64,000 nt of DNA from Diplocarpon mali (taxonomy: Eukaryota > Ascomycota > Leotiomycetes > Helotiales > Drepanopezizaceae). This document shows positions 11,645 to 23,279 of this stretch, in pieces; within the stretch, counting starts at the first letter, position 1; every line of letters begins with the position of its first letter. The position numbers and the translations under genes were made by a program. Where the stretch lies: NCBI GenBank assembly GCA_024741835.1, contig JAENRP010000073.1, forward strand, positions 58,759 through 122,758, in the 5' to 3' direction. The notes beneath the pieces were generated by a model that saw only the letters and a program-made list of their open reading frames with translations, did no database searches and was not told the DNA's origin.

Positions 11645-12797
11645 GGCTAGGAGATGCAGCGATGGGTATGTGAGAAGCACTCAAGCGAGTAAGCAACGCC
11701 GGGAAGGGTGAGCAGGAAGCAGGAAGCAGGAAGCAGCTCGCGAGAGATGAGTAGCAATTAGTACGCCAGTCGCACGCCCTTCCCGAATACAACTCACAGG
11801 AACCCGGAGGTATTATGGTCGACTTTTGGCGAAAGAATGCAGCGAGAAAAACGAGTCCCACATCTCCAGAATGTGGATGCGGATGCGCCGCTATGGGACG
11901 TCTGCCAGGGCACTGGATGAGATCAGGACTCGTCTGCTCTCACGCCCGCCACGCCACGCAATCCATGTATGATGCCAAGGCGATGCCGTACTTTCTTTCT
12001 TTCTTTCTTTCTCACGCCCACCACGGTCGGAACGACGAGTGGATAAGGGCCCGTCGTCGACTCTGGCCTGGCACCTGGCAGCGCGTTTTGGTAGCCGGCA
12101 AACCGGGTGGACCTCATCGCGGAACCGCCCTCTGCTGCATCGCAGGAGGGCCTGGTGGATTTGTGGGGTTGCGGGGTTGTGGGGGAGCGATGCGGGCATG
12201 TGGGCGTTGTGGACGTGATGGGGAGTGGGAAGTGGGAAGTGAGAAATGGGAAATGGGAAATGGGCCATGGGAAATGGGCCAATACACCGGACATGGCCAC
12301 GGGTATTGATGTGGATGTTGACATGGACGTTGGTCTGGAGGTAGAGGCTGGGCTGTGGGCATCGGCTGTGCTGCCTCCTGACCATTGCCCACCATCCCCA
12401 CGGACGAGCGAGCTTGTGCAAGGGGCCGCGCCAAAGGCCGAGCTGTTGACATTGCAGGTACCCGCGGTGGATGAGGGGTTTCTCCCAGGAGAGGGGACTT
12501 CCATCGTGTGATATATTGGCACGTTCCTCTCTCCTGCATGCGTTGGCCTCGACTGACCGGTTTAGCTTGCTCCCTTTCGAATCATTACACTCGATTCTCA
12601 GATACCTCGCAAGGGAAGAATCCAGCGACTAAATCGATCGATCGACTAATCCAGTCACCAACCAACCACCCACCCACCCATTCACCACCTAGCATCTTAA
12701 CCATCTATCCAACTGTCAACAACCAACTGTTCCGCATCCAAACCCCAACTGTCTCACTGCTTAACGCCACACCTTTCATCTAAGCAACCACCCAGCC
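11645..12797. promoter_or_regulatory. Shared bidirectional promoter of the monooxygenase and hydrolase genes
   Basis: These 1153 bp separate two divergent start codons. They include a CTTT/TTTC run near 11994-12011 and a degenerate GGGAAAT/GGGAAGT array near 12225-12285. From about 12640 to 12760 the plus strand is rich in ACCAACC/CCACCCA, a C-rich leader just before the hydrolase ATG. Open frames overlapping the repeats (for example 11815-12309 and the minus-strand frames at 11891-12539) are mutually antisense and unsupported. I could not identify a specific factor site. Confidence 0.6.
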
Positions 12798-13821
12798 ATG
12801 GTTCCTTGGACGCACCTAGTACGCTTCACAGCCGAGGAAGATGGGAAGCCGTACTACACGAGCACGACCTCTACCCCTCCTGGCGTAGGAGAAAAGGTGA
12901 AGAGCTTCGAGGAGATCTCCGCTCTCGATGGGGACCTGTCGTTTGATGATCTCGATTCTCTCACCATCAAGGAGGTTTGTAACGGCCAGTTTCCATACCG
13001 GAGGGCAAGACTTGACTTGACTTGACCTGGAGCTGATGCGTGATCCGGAGACGAACAGTTACTCCCCTCAGTGATACCCGGTCTGCCCATCATCTGCATC
13101 GGGCTGAACTACGCCAATCACGCCAAAGAAGGCGGCGTAAGGCCCCCCCCAAAATCAATAACAACATCCATATCACACCTCCCTTCCTTAATCTGACCAG
13201 CTCCCACCCATAACTCGATTCAGCTCAGCTCAGCTCAGCTAACCCTGCTAGCTCGAAATCCCTAAAAACCCACTCATGTGGTACAAACCCCCCACCTCCC
13301 TCGCCGGGCCGGGCCCTGTCCCCATCCCGCCCGCCGCGCAGACCAACTTCCTGGACTACGAAGGCGAGCTCACCATCATCACCTCGCGGCCTGCGAAGGA
13401 CGTGTCCGTTGCCGACGCTGCGTCGTACATCCGCGGGTACGCGATCGGCAACGACCTGACGGCGCGGCTGTTCCAGGTCGGGCAGTTCAGCTACGCGAAA
13501 GGGTTTGATGCCTTCGCTCCCGTCGGCTCGGTGCTTGCCAACCCCGCGGCGCTGGGGAGCCTGAAAGAGAAGCAGTTGACGACGAGGGTGAACGGCCAGG
13601 TGGTGCAGGACAGCCCCGTAGATCTCATCTGGGGCCCGGAGGAGCTGGTCAGCTTCCTGAGTCAGGGGCGCACGCTGCCGGCGGGCACGGCCATCATGAC
13701 GGGCACGCCCGAGGGCGTGGGCTGGTTCCAGAAGCCGCAGGCGCCGCTGAAAGATGGGGATGTGGTGGAGGTTAGCATTGACGGGCTCGGGACGCTGAGG
13801 AATACGATGGTGTTTGAGTAG
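12798..13821 (+). CDS. Fumarylacetoacetate hydrolase (FAH) family enzyme
   Basis: A metal-dependent hydrolase of the FAH superfamily, whose members cleave C-C bonds in acylpyruvate-like compounds or decarboxylate or isomerise related keto acids. Proposed exons are 12798-12974, 13059-13136 and 13252-13821 (825 nt, 274 aa), close to the length of FAHD1/acylpyruvase-type proteins. Visible motifs are CIGLNYANHAKE at 72-83, the acidic metal ligands E122 and E124 (DYEGEL) and D153 (GNDLTAR), and TGTPEGVGWF near the C-terminus. Intron 2 contains a CAGCT pentamer repeat (about 13221-13240). The gene starts about 1.15 kb from the divergent flavin monooxygenase. This suggests the pair hydroxylates and then cleaves a ring-derived product, but no ring-opening dioxygenase is visible in the window. 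Confidence 0.92.
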
Positions 13822-13952
13822 ACGGGGCGTGGGGAGACCGACCCTGACAAATAGACCCCAGGTATATGCAAAGAAAGATCGTGGGAACCCTTCACCCGTG
13901 CCGTGACTTGTCCTTACCCGCTGCGGTGTTCTCGGTAGGGTGATTTGTGACT

Positions 13953-14058
13953 GGCGTGGGCTGGTACTAGGAGCCGCAGGCGACGCTGACGGATGGGAAC
14001 GTCGCCGAGATGAGGATTCACGGCTTCAAGACGCGGAGGGATACGATGATGTTGACGC
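13953..14058 (+). pseudogene. Decayed partial duplicate of the FAH-family gene 3' end
   Basis: This segment matches the last part of the upstream FAH-family gene (about 13714-13816). Both contain GGCGTGGGCTGGT, then GCCGCAGGCG, CGCTGA, GATGGG and a closing AATACGATG/GATACGATG. In the matching frame it reads WY, a stop, then EPQATLTDGN, against WFQKPQAPLKDGD in the intact gene. The stop TAG corresponds to CAG in the parent, and the parent's own stop is not kept. Only about 106 bp are recognisable; the upstream side diverges at once. Confidence 0.8.
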
Positions 14059-17000
14059 GGCCTGCCCCTCAGGAGTAGAAAGAAGAGGAGGAGAACGAGC
14101 TGCACTGCTCCCTAGGGTTGCGCTACGTAGGTTGGGGAAAAGGAGGAGAGTTCTTCTCCGCCCCTTTGCTTTACCGTCTTTGCCGCCGGCATGGCGCCTC
14201 CCGCATGGCGCCTCCCGCCTCCCGCCTCCGCCTCCGCTCCCGCTTCCCGCTGCGGGCACGTGCTTGAAACGTGGCCCTGTGCCTGTTCGCAACAGGTACG
14301 CTGAGCATCATGCGCCAAGTGTATAACTAGCACAGGCTCACTCTTCTGATCTTCTCTCTTGATACGATTGACAAGAAGACTATCTATCCTGCTTTCCTAG
14401 GAGTGGAATACCGGAACTGTTTTCTCTCGATCTACGACGACCACAGTTACTGTGTAGAACAAGAGAAATCAGGATAAAATAAGGAGGACTTGCACGACCC
14501 TGACTCGCCGCCCTCGGGGGAAGGATGCGTAGTGTGCGTCTCCGCTCGATCAGTGATGTCTCGATCGACTGCGTTGATGAGAATTCGCAGAGCCGAGTCA
14601 GATCCACCCTCGAGTATCGGTGGTGATAGCCTGGCAGCCCGATCGAGACAGCACCGCTCTCGAATAGCCAAGTGTTGGTTTCACATTCGCTGATTATGTG
14701 CACAGGTGAGGCTTCTCGAATACGTCGGATTGTATTCGTGTGTAAAGGCTTGCTCTCGAAGCTACTCCTCGAGAGCGTAGAGTAAATACAGTAGCTGCCA
14801 AGCCTTCAGTGTCATGTGACTGGCCACATGACCGTTGATCATATGACCTATATGCCGACACCAAGTTAACCTCCGCGGTTATGGAGACCCGACTGGCGTG
14901 GTTCAATACCAACTACCGAAATCCTCTCGTGCTAGTAAACAGTCAGACCTGGCCACGGGTATGTCCCCGGCTCACTGGGGGGGGAGGGGGGAACAGGGGG
15001 TGAGGCTGCCCGGTAAGATCGTTATACAGAGAGTGTCCTGAAATCGAGCCAGGTGACAGGGACAAGCCGGTATTGCCGCAGCCTATTTCTTTCTCGATTT
15101 CCTTATTTTTTCTTTCTTTTCGCAGACGCCATGGGTTAAAGTCCAGTTGTCAGTACTCCACAATAGCTGGCAACAGCTACCCAAAGCACAAAACTACTGT
15201 ACATTCTACGCTGCGAGACCGTATTCTGAAGCATAGGTTAGAAAAGAAAGCTCGTTAATGTGAAGGCTCCTCACGTACATATGCATATGTATATCGAGCG
15301 GGCCAAAACCAGACCGGGCTTTCACCGGGTACGGATCCCGACCGCCTAGAAAATCGAGCGGCGCGGACAGAACGCTTCGCGACCCGGACTAAACCCTCTC
15401 AATCTAAAGATAGAGCTTCTCCGTCTTTTCCGGGTACAGTAGATCACGCATCGGTCGATATCCCAGCCTCTGGGCTCTGAGCGTCTATACCTGAAACCGC
15501 CGTCTCGGGGCATGTCTGCCTACGGCGTGCCATCTGTAGGGGTCTCGGATCAATCGGACTCGGGAGCCGAACTGGCGGAGTACTATTTCGGCCCGCGGGA
15601 TCTTGGGCGTACTCGTGAATGAGTTGAGAATCCGCCATGCTTCGGCGAGCAGCAACAAGCGGCGTCCTCCGGGTCTCTGATGCCCGCTCGCAGCTAGCCG
15701 TAGATTGGTAAGGTTCGTGACCGACGGCCTCTGCAAGGGAAGACACTGGAGGGGCTGCATCCCTTGAATTGTCTTGGACGGCTTGTGAGAAGCTTCGGCG
15801 TCTGTAGAGCGGCTCTTGCGCATGTGGTAGCTGGAACTAGAGCGAGTAGGAATATACTGCTCCCGTGGTAACTCGAAGCTCTTCACCTCACTAGATGCCT
15901 TTCACGTGATCCTACACAGGCGAGCTACTGAGCGTACAGCCGGGATCTGCCTCGCATCGCAGATTCCAGGAGTGTGCTTCAGCGTATGGGGAGGCGTGCA
16001 CATCTAAGAGAGATACTGTGTTTGATCCAAATAGGGGATCCAAACGTGTACACTGTGAAAGCCTAGAGTAGAGCGCGATCCGAATTCTAGTAGTCAACAC
16101 TTGGGAATATCCTGGAGCTCAAGAGGCCGTTGACGCCTGACGCGAATAGAATCAGACAACGAACATGTAGGCCCCTCTGTGTTTCTGCTCTCGAGTGCGT
16201 TGGATCGAAACCAGGGCAGAAATCCGGTGGAAAGTAGGGACTTGAATCAGGCGAAGAAGTGGCCGACAGCTTCAAAGCCTGGAGAGATAAGTGTGTGATG
16301 AACTGTAGTCTTTCTTATAGTTCCAATTACAGTACATTATATATCAGAGATTACTTTTGCGATTTGGATCTGAGTATTTGTACTCTAAATTACTATTCTA
16401 AAGTATTTCTGACCAAAGAATGCCATGAATTTGATTCTGGATCTGCTGCACTAGTGATAAAAGAGCTCGGGAGAAATAGCTATTTTTATTCTCCTATATA
16501 CAATCTGTCCCTTGACCGTATACCAACTTGGCTTTTCTTTGCCCTGCGACGCGGAACTTAGGCTCTCAACTCTAGAATTTGAGCTGCCACGTTGCCAGTA
16601 CAGTTTAGCCAGCCGAATACAGATGGTATGCCCTCAGATGTAGGAGCGAAAGAAAATAAACAAGCCTTCTGACTCACTTGTAAGAAGATTCAAGCCGCCA
16701 GACTGTCACTCCCAGACGCCCCGGGTAAGGCTCCCTGCAATGATAGCTTCGCCGATAAGCTCCAAAAACGCTGTCTCTAAGGCTATAGAACCCAAGAGAG
16801 CGAGCCTGCGAGCTTGTGTTGCTGTAGAGTCTTCTTCCTGCTTCTCACCATAACCACCTGGCAAGAACTAGCTCTATTGATTTGAGAGCAGATACCTTGG
16901 ATTCGCAGTAGACAAGACATCAGTTTACATGAAGACAAACAGCCGAACGCAATCTAGGACCTTGTGGCGTGAAGTACTCCCTTTGCCAAAGCGTCCAGCA

Positions 17001-18456
17001 CACTGCGCGCGAACAAGCAATCACGCTGCTCAGCCAAGCTATGTGCAGCAATCTCACGCATGGTGCTCTTAGAAATAACTTCGTCACTGGGGAGAGGGGG
17101 GGTATAATGGTATCAAATACTTGGATAACCGAGGGAAACCCCTATGTGGAACTCTCCACCTCACGTGAGATACCAAGCTCGCCCGGTGTCACATGAGCTG
17201 CGGGCTATTCCGGTCGACTGCCTCAAGTATCCGAGTAGCTACGAGCCAGCACATTGGAGTCTACATGCGCAGGTACCGGCCTGAAGCCCACGGTGTCTGC
17301 GAACTCCAAGCCCACCAGAGCGGCGTGGGAGGCCGTCCCGACCTCGCTTGACTTATTGTGTTCGAAAGCAGCTTAGCGCCAGGAGGGCCGAGAGGTCGCG
17401 CCGCCCGGCATCCTGTACACGGTAAGCCCCCAAGGCCGGCATTAGCATTGTCGCGTGACACGCCAAACCTCCGCGCGACGTGCACCGCCGGTTTCAGATG
17501 TCGAGCATTACTTTGGACTGCAGATTCCACGCCGTGGGCATGTTGGCATGGGCTCTAAACCGCCAGAAACCCTCCTGCTGGACAGGAGTCACGGGACCGG
17601 GCCATCGCCCACATCACGAGGACGCGCACTTCCGTGTAGGTGGTAGTGGGAGGGTGAGCAGGGTGAGATGCGTGATCGGTCGGCAGTTCTGCACCTGTTG
17701 GAGGTCGGCAAGATGGAAAGGGAAGCGGTGAGCGGTCCTCGTAGCGTGGCATGACTAAGGGATGACTGTGCTAGCACCACCCCATCTCATCTACCATCTA
17801 CTACATACCTGCGGGCGATACCATCTCGTGAGAATTCGTTCGACACACCGCACACAACCTCCTTGACTCTTCACGCCCCTTTTACGCCTCGTCGGCTCTT
17901 CACCTCTCTCCGCCTCGCTCCTGGACCGCACTCGTACCGCTCTTCCGCGGCCGTGCATTGGACGCATTTCGCCTACAAGATCTCCAAACTCTGCTCCCCC
18001 CCCCGCATCCCCGCGTTCTCTTGATCGCGGTGCCACACTATCGGAAGCCAGCCCACGAGGTGAACTGATCCCCCTGACCCCTCCCAACTCCAATTCTCCA
18101 AGGCGGGCTCTGGACTTCATCCGGGGAGTCTCCAGCACAACCCGCCATTGCAGAGGGCTCGGCCCCTCGCCCCCAGCCCCTCCAGCGAGATGGAGATTTT
18201 CCTGTCCCTTGATCCGCCAAGCTTTCAGGAGGTGTTGAGAGGATGAGACGAAACAAGCAGCAGAGTCCGGAGTCCGAGCTCTTGGTGTTCCCTTTCTCTT
18301 CACGCTCTTAGTGTGCTGGGTATAATTAACGCGTGCGCCTCCTCCAGAAACCCGCCCAGCTGCCGTCTCCCTGCCATCGCCCTTGGCCCTCCCGAACCTC
18401 TCAGCCTGCTGCCACTCTCACTCCCACGACTCGATCCGACTGTTGGCGACCGCACG
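14059..18456. other. 4.4-kb intergenic stretch without a recognisable gene
   Basis: No domain or convincing splice structure was found on either strand. AT content rises noticeably around 16.25-16.55 kb. Small features are an inverted repeat GTCATGTG/CACATGAC (14811-14832), a G-run near 14976-15000 and a 16-bp perfect palindrome at 15276-15291. From about 18310 the sequence becomes the pyrimidine-rich leader of the RidA-family gene. Open frames such as 16259-16561 and 17791-18303 have no support. Confidence 0.5.
15276..15291. repeat. 16-bp perfect palindrome
   Basis: TACATATGCATATGTA is its own reverse complement. It could be a binding site for a dimeric factor or a chance AT-rich palindrome; nothing nearby decides. 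Confidence 0.6.
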
Positions 18457-19053
18457 ATGCTGAAATCATTCATCGACAAGCGGCGAGAGTCGTACCACCT
18501 CCCGCGTCCCACGATGGGTGAGCTGAACGCGGACCACGGCCGGAAGAACATATCCTCGTTCTCGGAGTTCGAGGCCGTGCTTGGCTTCAGCCGCGCGGTG
18601 GTCACGGGTCACTGGATCGAGGTCTCTGGGACTACTGGGTTCGTCTACCTCTCTCTGCCCGGCGGCGGTCGCGCTTCCCCGTCGCGCCGCAGGATACCGG
18701 CCATCATCCAACTCGCCTCGAGATACTCGCACTAACCGCGCGCGTACAGTATCCACTACGAGACCGGCATCATCTCCCCCTCCGTCGTCGAGCAGACGGA
18801 ACAGGCCTTCCTGAACATCGCTGCTGCGCTCGACCAGGCCGGCTCCTCGCTGCGGGACGTCGTGCGCGTCCGCTACATCCTGCCCGACAAGCGGGACTTC
18901 CACAAGACCTGGCCCACCCTCCGCGCCGTGTGGGGCGACACCAAGCCGGCCATGACCATGATGGAGGCCGGGCTCATGAACGACGAGATGAAGATCTCGA
19001 TCGAGGTGACGGCGTGGAAGACCAACAAGACGCACCTGGAGGGCACCATTTGA
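18457..19053 (+). CDS. RidA/YjgF/YER057c-family protein
   Basis: A small protein of the RidA superfamily. Canonical members hydrolyse reactive enamine/imine intermediates, while cluster-borne fungal relatives can act on pathway intermediates. Exons are 18457-18638 and 18750-19053 (486 nt, 161 aa), slightly longer than the usual 120-140 aa, with a short N-terminal extension. After splicing the core reads VSGTTGIHYETG, then a helix (VEQTEQAFLNIAAALDQAGS), the strand VVRVRYILPD with the conserved arginine, and a C-terminal IEVTAWK segment whose glutamate sits where RidA proteins keep theirs. The ATG at 18457 is preferred over the in-frame upstream one at 18313 because the upstream residues are low-complexity leader-like. 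It lies 4.6 kb past the hydrolase, so cluster membership is plausible but not shown. Confidence 0.88.
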
Positions 19054-22000
19054 TTTCTCTTTTCTTCTTCTATCTTCCAGCGTTTGGTGGGCAAGGGGCG
19101 AACAGGGGCTTTTTCCGGGATTTTGGACATGATGAGTTTCTAGTCTGGACTAGAGGATGAGCCAACGGAGCCTAGCTTGCATTTGCCACTTCGTAATACG
19201 TACAGCAATTGATCTAATAACTGACCCGGGTGTCTCGGGAGTAGTCCTTGCTATGGTCGCGATTACACAGTCTTCGAGCGCATCTACTCTACATCCTGCT
19301 CACCACGCTACCCTTGTCTTTGTAGAAGCACCGTATAGCTTTTCCAGCGCACCATAACTTTGGAAGACTTGCATTCGTGTCAGAAGTTACTACTATAGAT
19401 ATTTAGCAACATCTCAGAGCAGTACGTGATTACTCAACTATTGAGATTGTACAAGTTATCAGACGAAAAGCGATTTCTACTTTAACAGCAAGCTTTGAAA
19501 CGATGAAGNNNNNNNNNNNNNNNCCCCCCTTTTATTATCACGGAATACCAGGCCTTTGAAAGGTTGAGAGGTCATCACTGCAGAGGGCAAACGAGGGACT
19601 TTAGGAGGTTATATAGTCTGGGCGTTATAGTTCGTAGCTAGTAAGTGACAGCTAGGGAGAGTTTAGTCAGAAAATGGGAAGCTGGGAGGTATACACAGTA
19701 AGCGTATTTCCAACTTTGCCAATACCATTGCCCTAGCCTGTGCTAGTCTAGGAAAACATGTATCGCAGTTCGATCAGCAGGTAGGAATCCCCCACGAGTC
19801 GCCGTCTCCTTGTTCTTCTCTACACAATTCCTGCGACGATGTTGATTTCTCTTGAACGAAACCTGTTGCGGGCGAGGAAGACGGAGGTGAAGCCGAATAG
19901 GGATGATGCGGTAGTGTGCAGCTCAGTGTATTAACGCAGCTGCTTTTTTTTTTCCTTCTTTTTCCTTGGGAGGATGTGAATATTATGATTTTAGCCTTGT
20001 TGATCGGGTTGTTTGTAGCGTGCCGCTTGAGAACGAACGCCTCGTTGTCATTTGATTCCTGGGCGAGCGAGGAGTACAAATGGGTTGTTGAATGGGCTGT
20101 TATCTGCTGTTTCGAGGATGGACGGGTGGACGGGTATAGCGGGTGGAGCGGGTAGAGCGGTTGCTAGGGATGCGGTTTATGCAGATTGTGCAGGTTGTGC
20201 AGATTCTTTCCCGCAGGCTAAACACTCTATGAAAGTATAACCAAACCTTACACAGCGATGTCAAACCCCCTTTGTAGGCTTGCAGAGGATGGCCATGCGG
20301 GGTTTGGGTGGCCTGCGACGAGGCAAGCTATATTTCCCTTGTTTGCTCTTTTGCTTTTTCCCAGAGAGCTGTGGTTGTGGGTACGTCTACTTGTGTGTGG
20401 TGGAGGGTAGAGATAAGAGCGCAGAGAGCAGAGAGTAGAGATCAAAGTTCCGACTATATGTCGTGCACTTTGCAATTTGCAAAATGGACCGGCCTGATGA
20501 CATGAGGCAGGGAGAGGGGAGCGAATGTCATCAGACTTGTATGGATCTCTCACAAGGCGCAGGGTAAGGTATTTTGTGATGCTGAGTTCTGTTGTACTAT
20601 ATTACTGAGTAGGTGATGCCTATGTGGTGTTTAGGGTGTGGTATAAGGGGTGTGCTTTGATGGAAGAAGGAATAGGAGAAGCCGGATTTGGAAATGGATT
20701 TGGATATGGATTTGGATTTAGATTTCGTCTAGGTGATGTTCGGTAGAGTGGGCATAGAGTGGACATTGGTACCGGTAAAGGCGTGATTTAAGCAGAAGCG
20801 TTGATTATGACTTCTTACTTCTTATACATTATAAACCTATCCAGATAAAGCCGGATCCTGCTCCGGTTGTGCCCTAGTTTTCGTGCGTTTTGACATTCAT
20901 CTGAGAGAGAGGTCTAGTCACAGTGCAGAGCAGAGAAGGAATCAAACAGCAGATATTGTATCTAGCTTGGTTGTAGTAGCAGAATAGGTCTTTCTCTGTC
21001 CGGTACCTCTTGTGTATAATTGGAGCTTGGACTAGAGGCTCTACTCTAAAATGTGCAGTGTACTACTTGGTATAGTGTAAAGAGTGGCTCGATACTTTGA
21101 AGGGTATACAGAACCCTTGAAGCCGGTAATTCTACTCGCGAGGCTATCTGGCTGATGCTGTGTGTGGGTTTTTTTTTTTTTTTGATTTTTTGAATAACTA
21201 AACATTACCATTAGTACGGGCAGGGTATTTTATATACTGTTACTTCTTCATTTCCCAGATCTGACAACTAGAAATTGCTTTCGACAGCTTATTTTCCAAA
21301 TCCTCGATATTACTTTAGACTATGATTAATAAGCAGAGTATATCTTCTGCTCTAGGTATCGAGTCAAAGATGCTGAATCAAAGGAAGTATCGAGATCCGA
21401 AAGGGGAATCAAATCAACGGGAGTATTCAGTTGGGAAATGTGTAAAGTCGAAAGTCAGAAATCAGAAAAATGAATGTATAAAAACTGCAGAGATATATGA
21501 TATTCATAGTTATGACATGTCTTATACCTCAACCACAATTATTCAAGGAACTTAAATCTGCAAATCATTTACTGGAGAAAAAGGTTTTGGTACACATTGA
21601 TAAGAGGAGGCTTATCGAGAAGAGGAATTCGAAATGGTTTCATGCCTGGCGCCGTTGTATAAAGCAAAGACGAACTATTCAATTATTGCGACGAGACTGA
21701 TTTCCGGAACACCAAAACAATCCAGGGTTTACTCTGAGGCTGTCAACGGAGGGATAAGATCGGTTGGTATAACTTGGTACTATAGCGGCGTGATTTACCC
21801 CATGATTATTTTACTTGACTTGACTTGACTTGAGCCTGAGAGCTGCCGGTATGCTCACAGAATCTGTAGGCGCTGGTAGCAGGCCGAGAAGAGCAATTAT
21901 ACCCAGGATTATCTCTATTTTGACACCATGATTGAGCAGCTTTTGCCGATCTTTCTATAGTTTACCTCCTCAGCGAAAGCTACTTCGCACACGTGCGATG

Positions 22001-23279
22001 TTTTGCCACCGACCTTGAACTTCATTTAATCCTCTCAGACTGTGCCACACTTCCCATACTCTCTGTATTCCTATCATCGTCAGTCCAAGACCCGCCTCAT
22101 TACTTCGTCCTATTCGATAATTTCATGCGCTTTGCCGGGCCCGCTCTCCCTCTCGCGCCTTGTTGACTTCAAGACTGGTGTTACGTTATTCTTGATCGTG
22201 ATTTGAGACTTCCGCATTGGCTTAGCATCATAGTGGTCTGGAGAAAGCGATAGGCCTCAATGTGACGTTCGCGCCACGGTCATACCCCATACTAGTGACA
22301 GCTTTTCAGAAAATATTTTCTTCATATGCGCATGGCGTCCAGGAAAACTCCGGGACGAGGGTACAGATCTAACTGCAAGGAATTGAACTCGTATGGTTTG
22401 GGTCGTAGAGGGAAGACGAATTGACTGGTTTGGAACAAACGATGGAAAGCCACATTTGAGATTCTGAGACTGGCTGGCGGTAAGCCCCTGAACGAGGAAT
22501 TCTTTTCTCATCCTGTATTTTCAGACGGCTAACTTGCTTTTCGGGGCGTCGGAATGCGAGAGAGAGTTCTTAGGATTTTCGAAAAGCGGCGAGCCGATGG
22601 AATCACGGTACCGTTTGCGTTCGCGGATCAGCTTCGTAACTTGAGCCGCTGTTATATTCTTGACGAGCTTGAACTTCTTTTCCATATTAGATGGGTGGAG
22701 CGGCCCATAAAGGTCTCTGATACGAGTATTTCGCTTAATCAAAGAATGGGGACGCATAGGCTGAGGCTTCCGTTAGCACTGAGGAATATGTGATCGATGA
22801 CGTGAGGTCTGTGGTAGGATTGAGGGATGCGAAGATCCGGAGATTATCGATGCGCTGAATCTTTAGTCATGGCCTTGGCTTTAGAACAGTATATTTTCCC
22901 GAGCTCGAGGTAATAATCTATTATGGGGAGGTGTCATCTCCGTTTTGTATGAGAAGGCTGAAGTGGCCGAAAATGTCTCCTTTCCCAAGCGACCCGACAT
23001 AGTGAACTCAATTTGTGTTTAGAATCACTGAAAATCTCTCCACCGTAGTGCAGATTCTGGTACCCATATATATCGAGGTTGTGTTCCAAGTTCAGTCGCG
23101 CGGAGTCTCGTGCCCAGCCATGGGTAGGGGTGAGGTCGTCAAAAGTGAAGCGAGAGGAAAACAAAGTCCTATTCCAACACGTCGCCCGGAACGGCCTCGA
23201 CGTAAAGTCTGAAAAGATAGCTGGTTTTCAACTATTAACGCGAGTCGTCACCCTTGCGCGTTAATATAAGAATGGTTCG
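19054..23279. other. Start of the AT-rich, gene-poor block
   Basis: About 4.2 kb with rising AT content, many TA steps and frequent stops in all frames. Local simple repeats include ATGGATTTGG-like units near 20685-20720 and GGGTGGACGGGT/GCGGGTAGAGCGG near 20128-20160. A possible minus-strand relic frame lies at 22,521-22,757 but has no family match. No gene can be supported. Confidence 0.5.
19509..19523. other. Run of undetermined bases
   Basis: Fifteen N followed by a C-run mark an assembly gap at the beginning of the AT-rich block. Confidence 0.99.

Noticed and set aside
11815..12539. Several frames of 130-200 codons on both strands between the divergent monooxygenase and hydrolase genes
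   Set aside because: They overlap each other antisense, rest on GGGAAAT-type repeats and show no motif; the region is better explained as a shared promoter.
22521..22757. Minus-strand frame with a lysine/arginine-rich helix
   Set aside because: Short, no partner exon found, and flanking frames do not connect; perhaps a relic.
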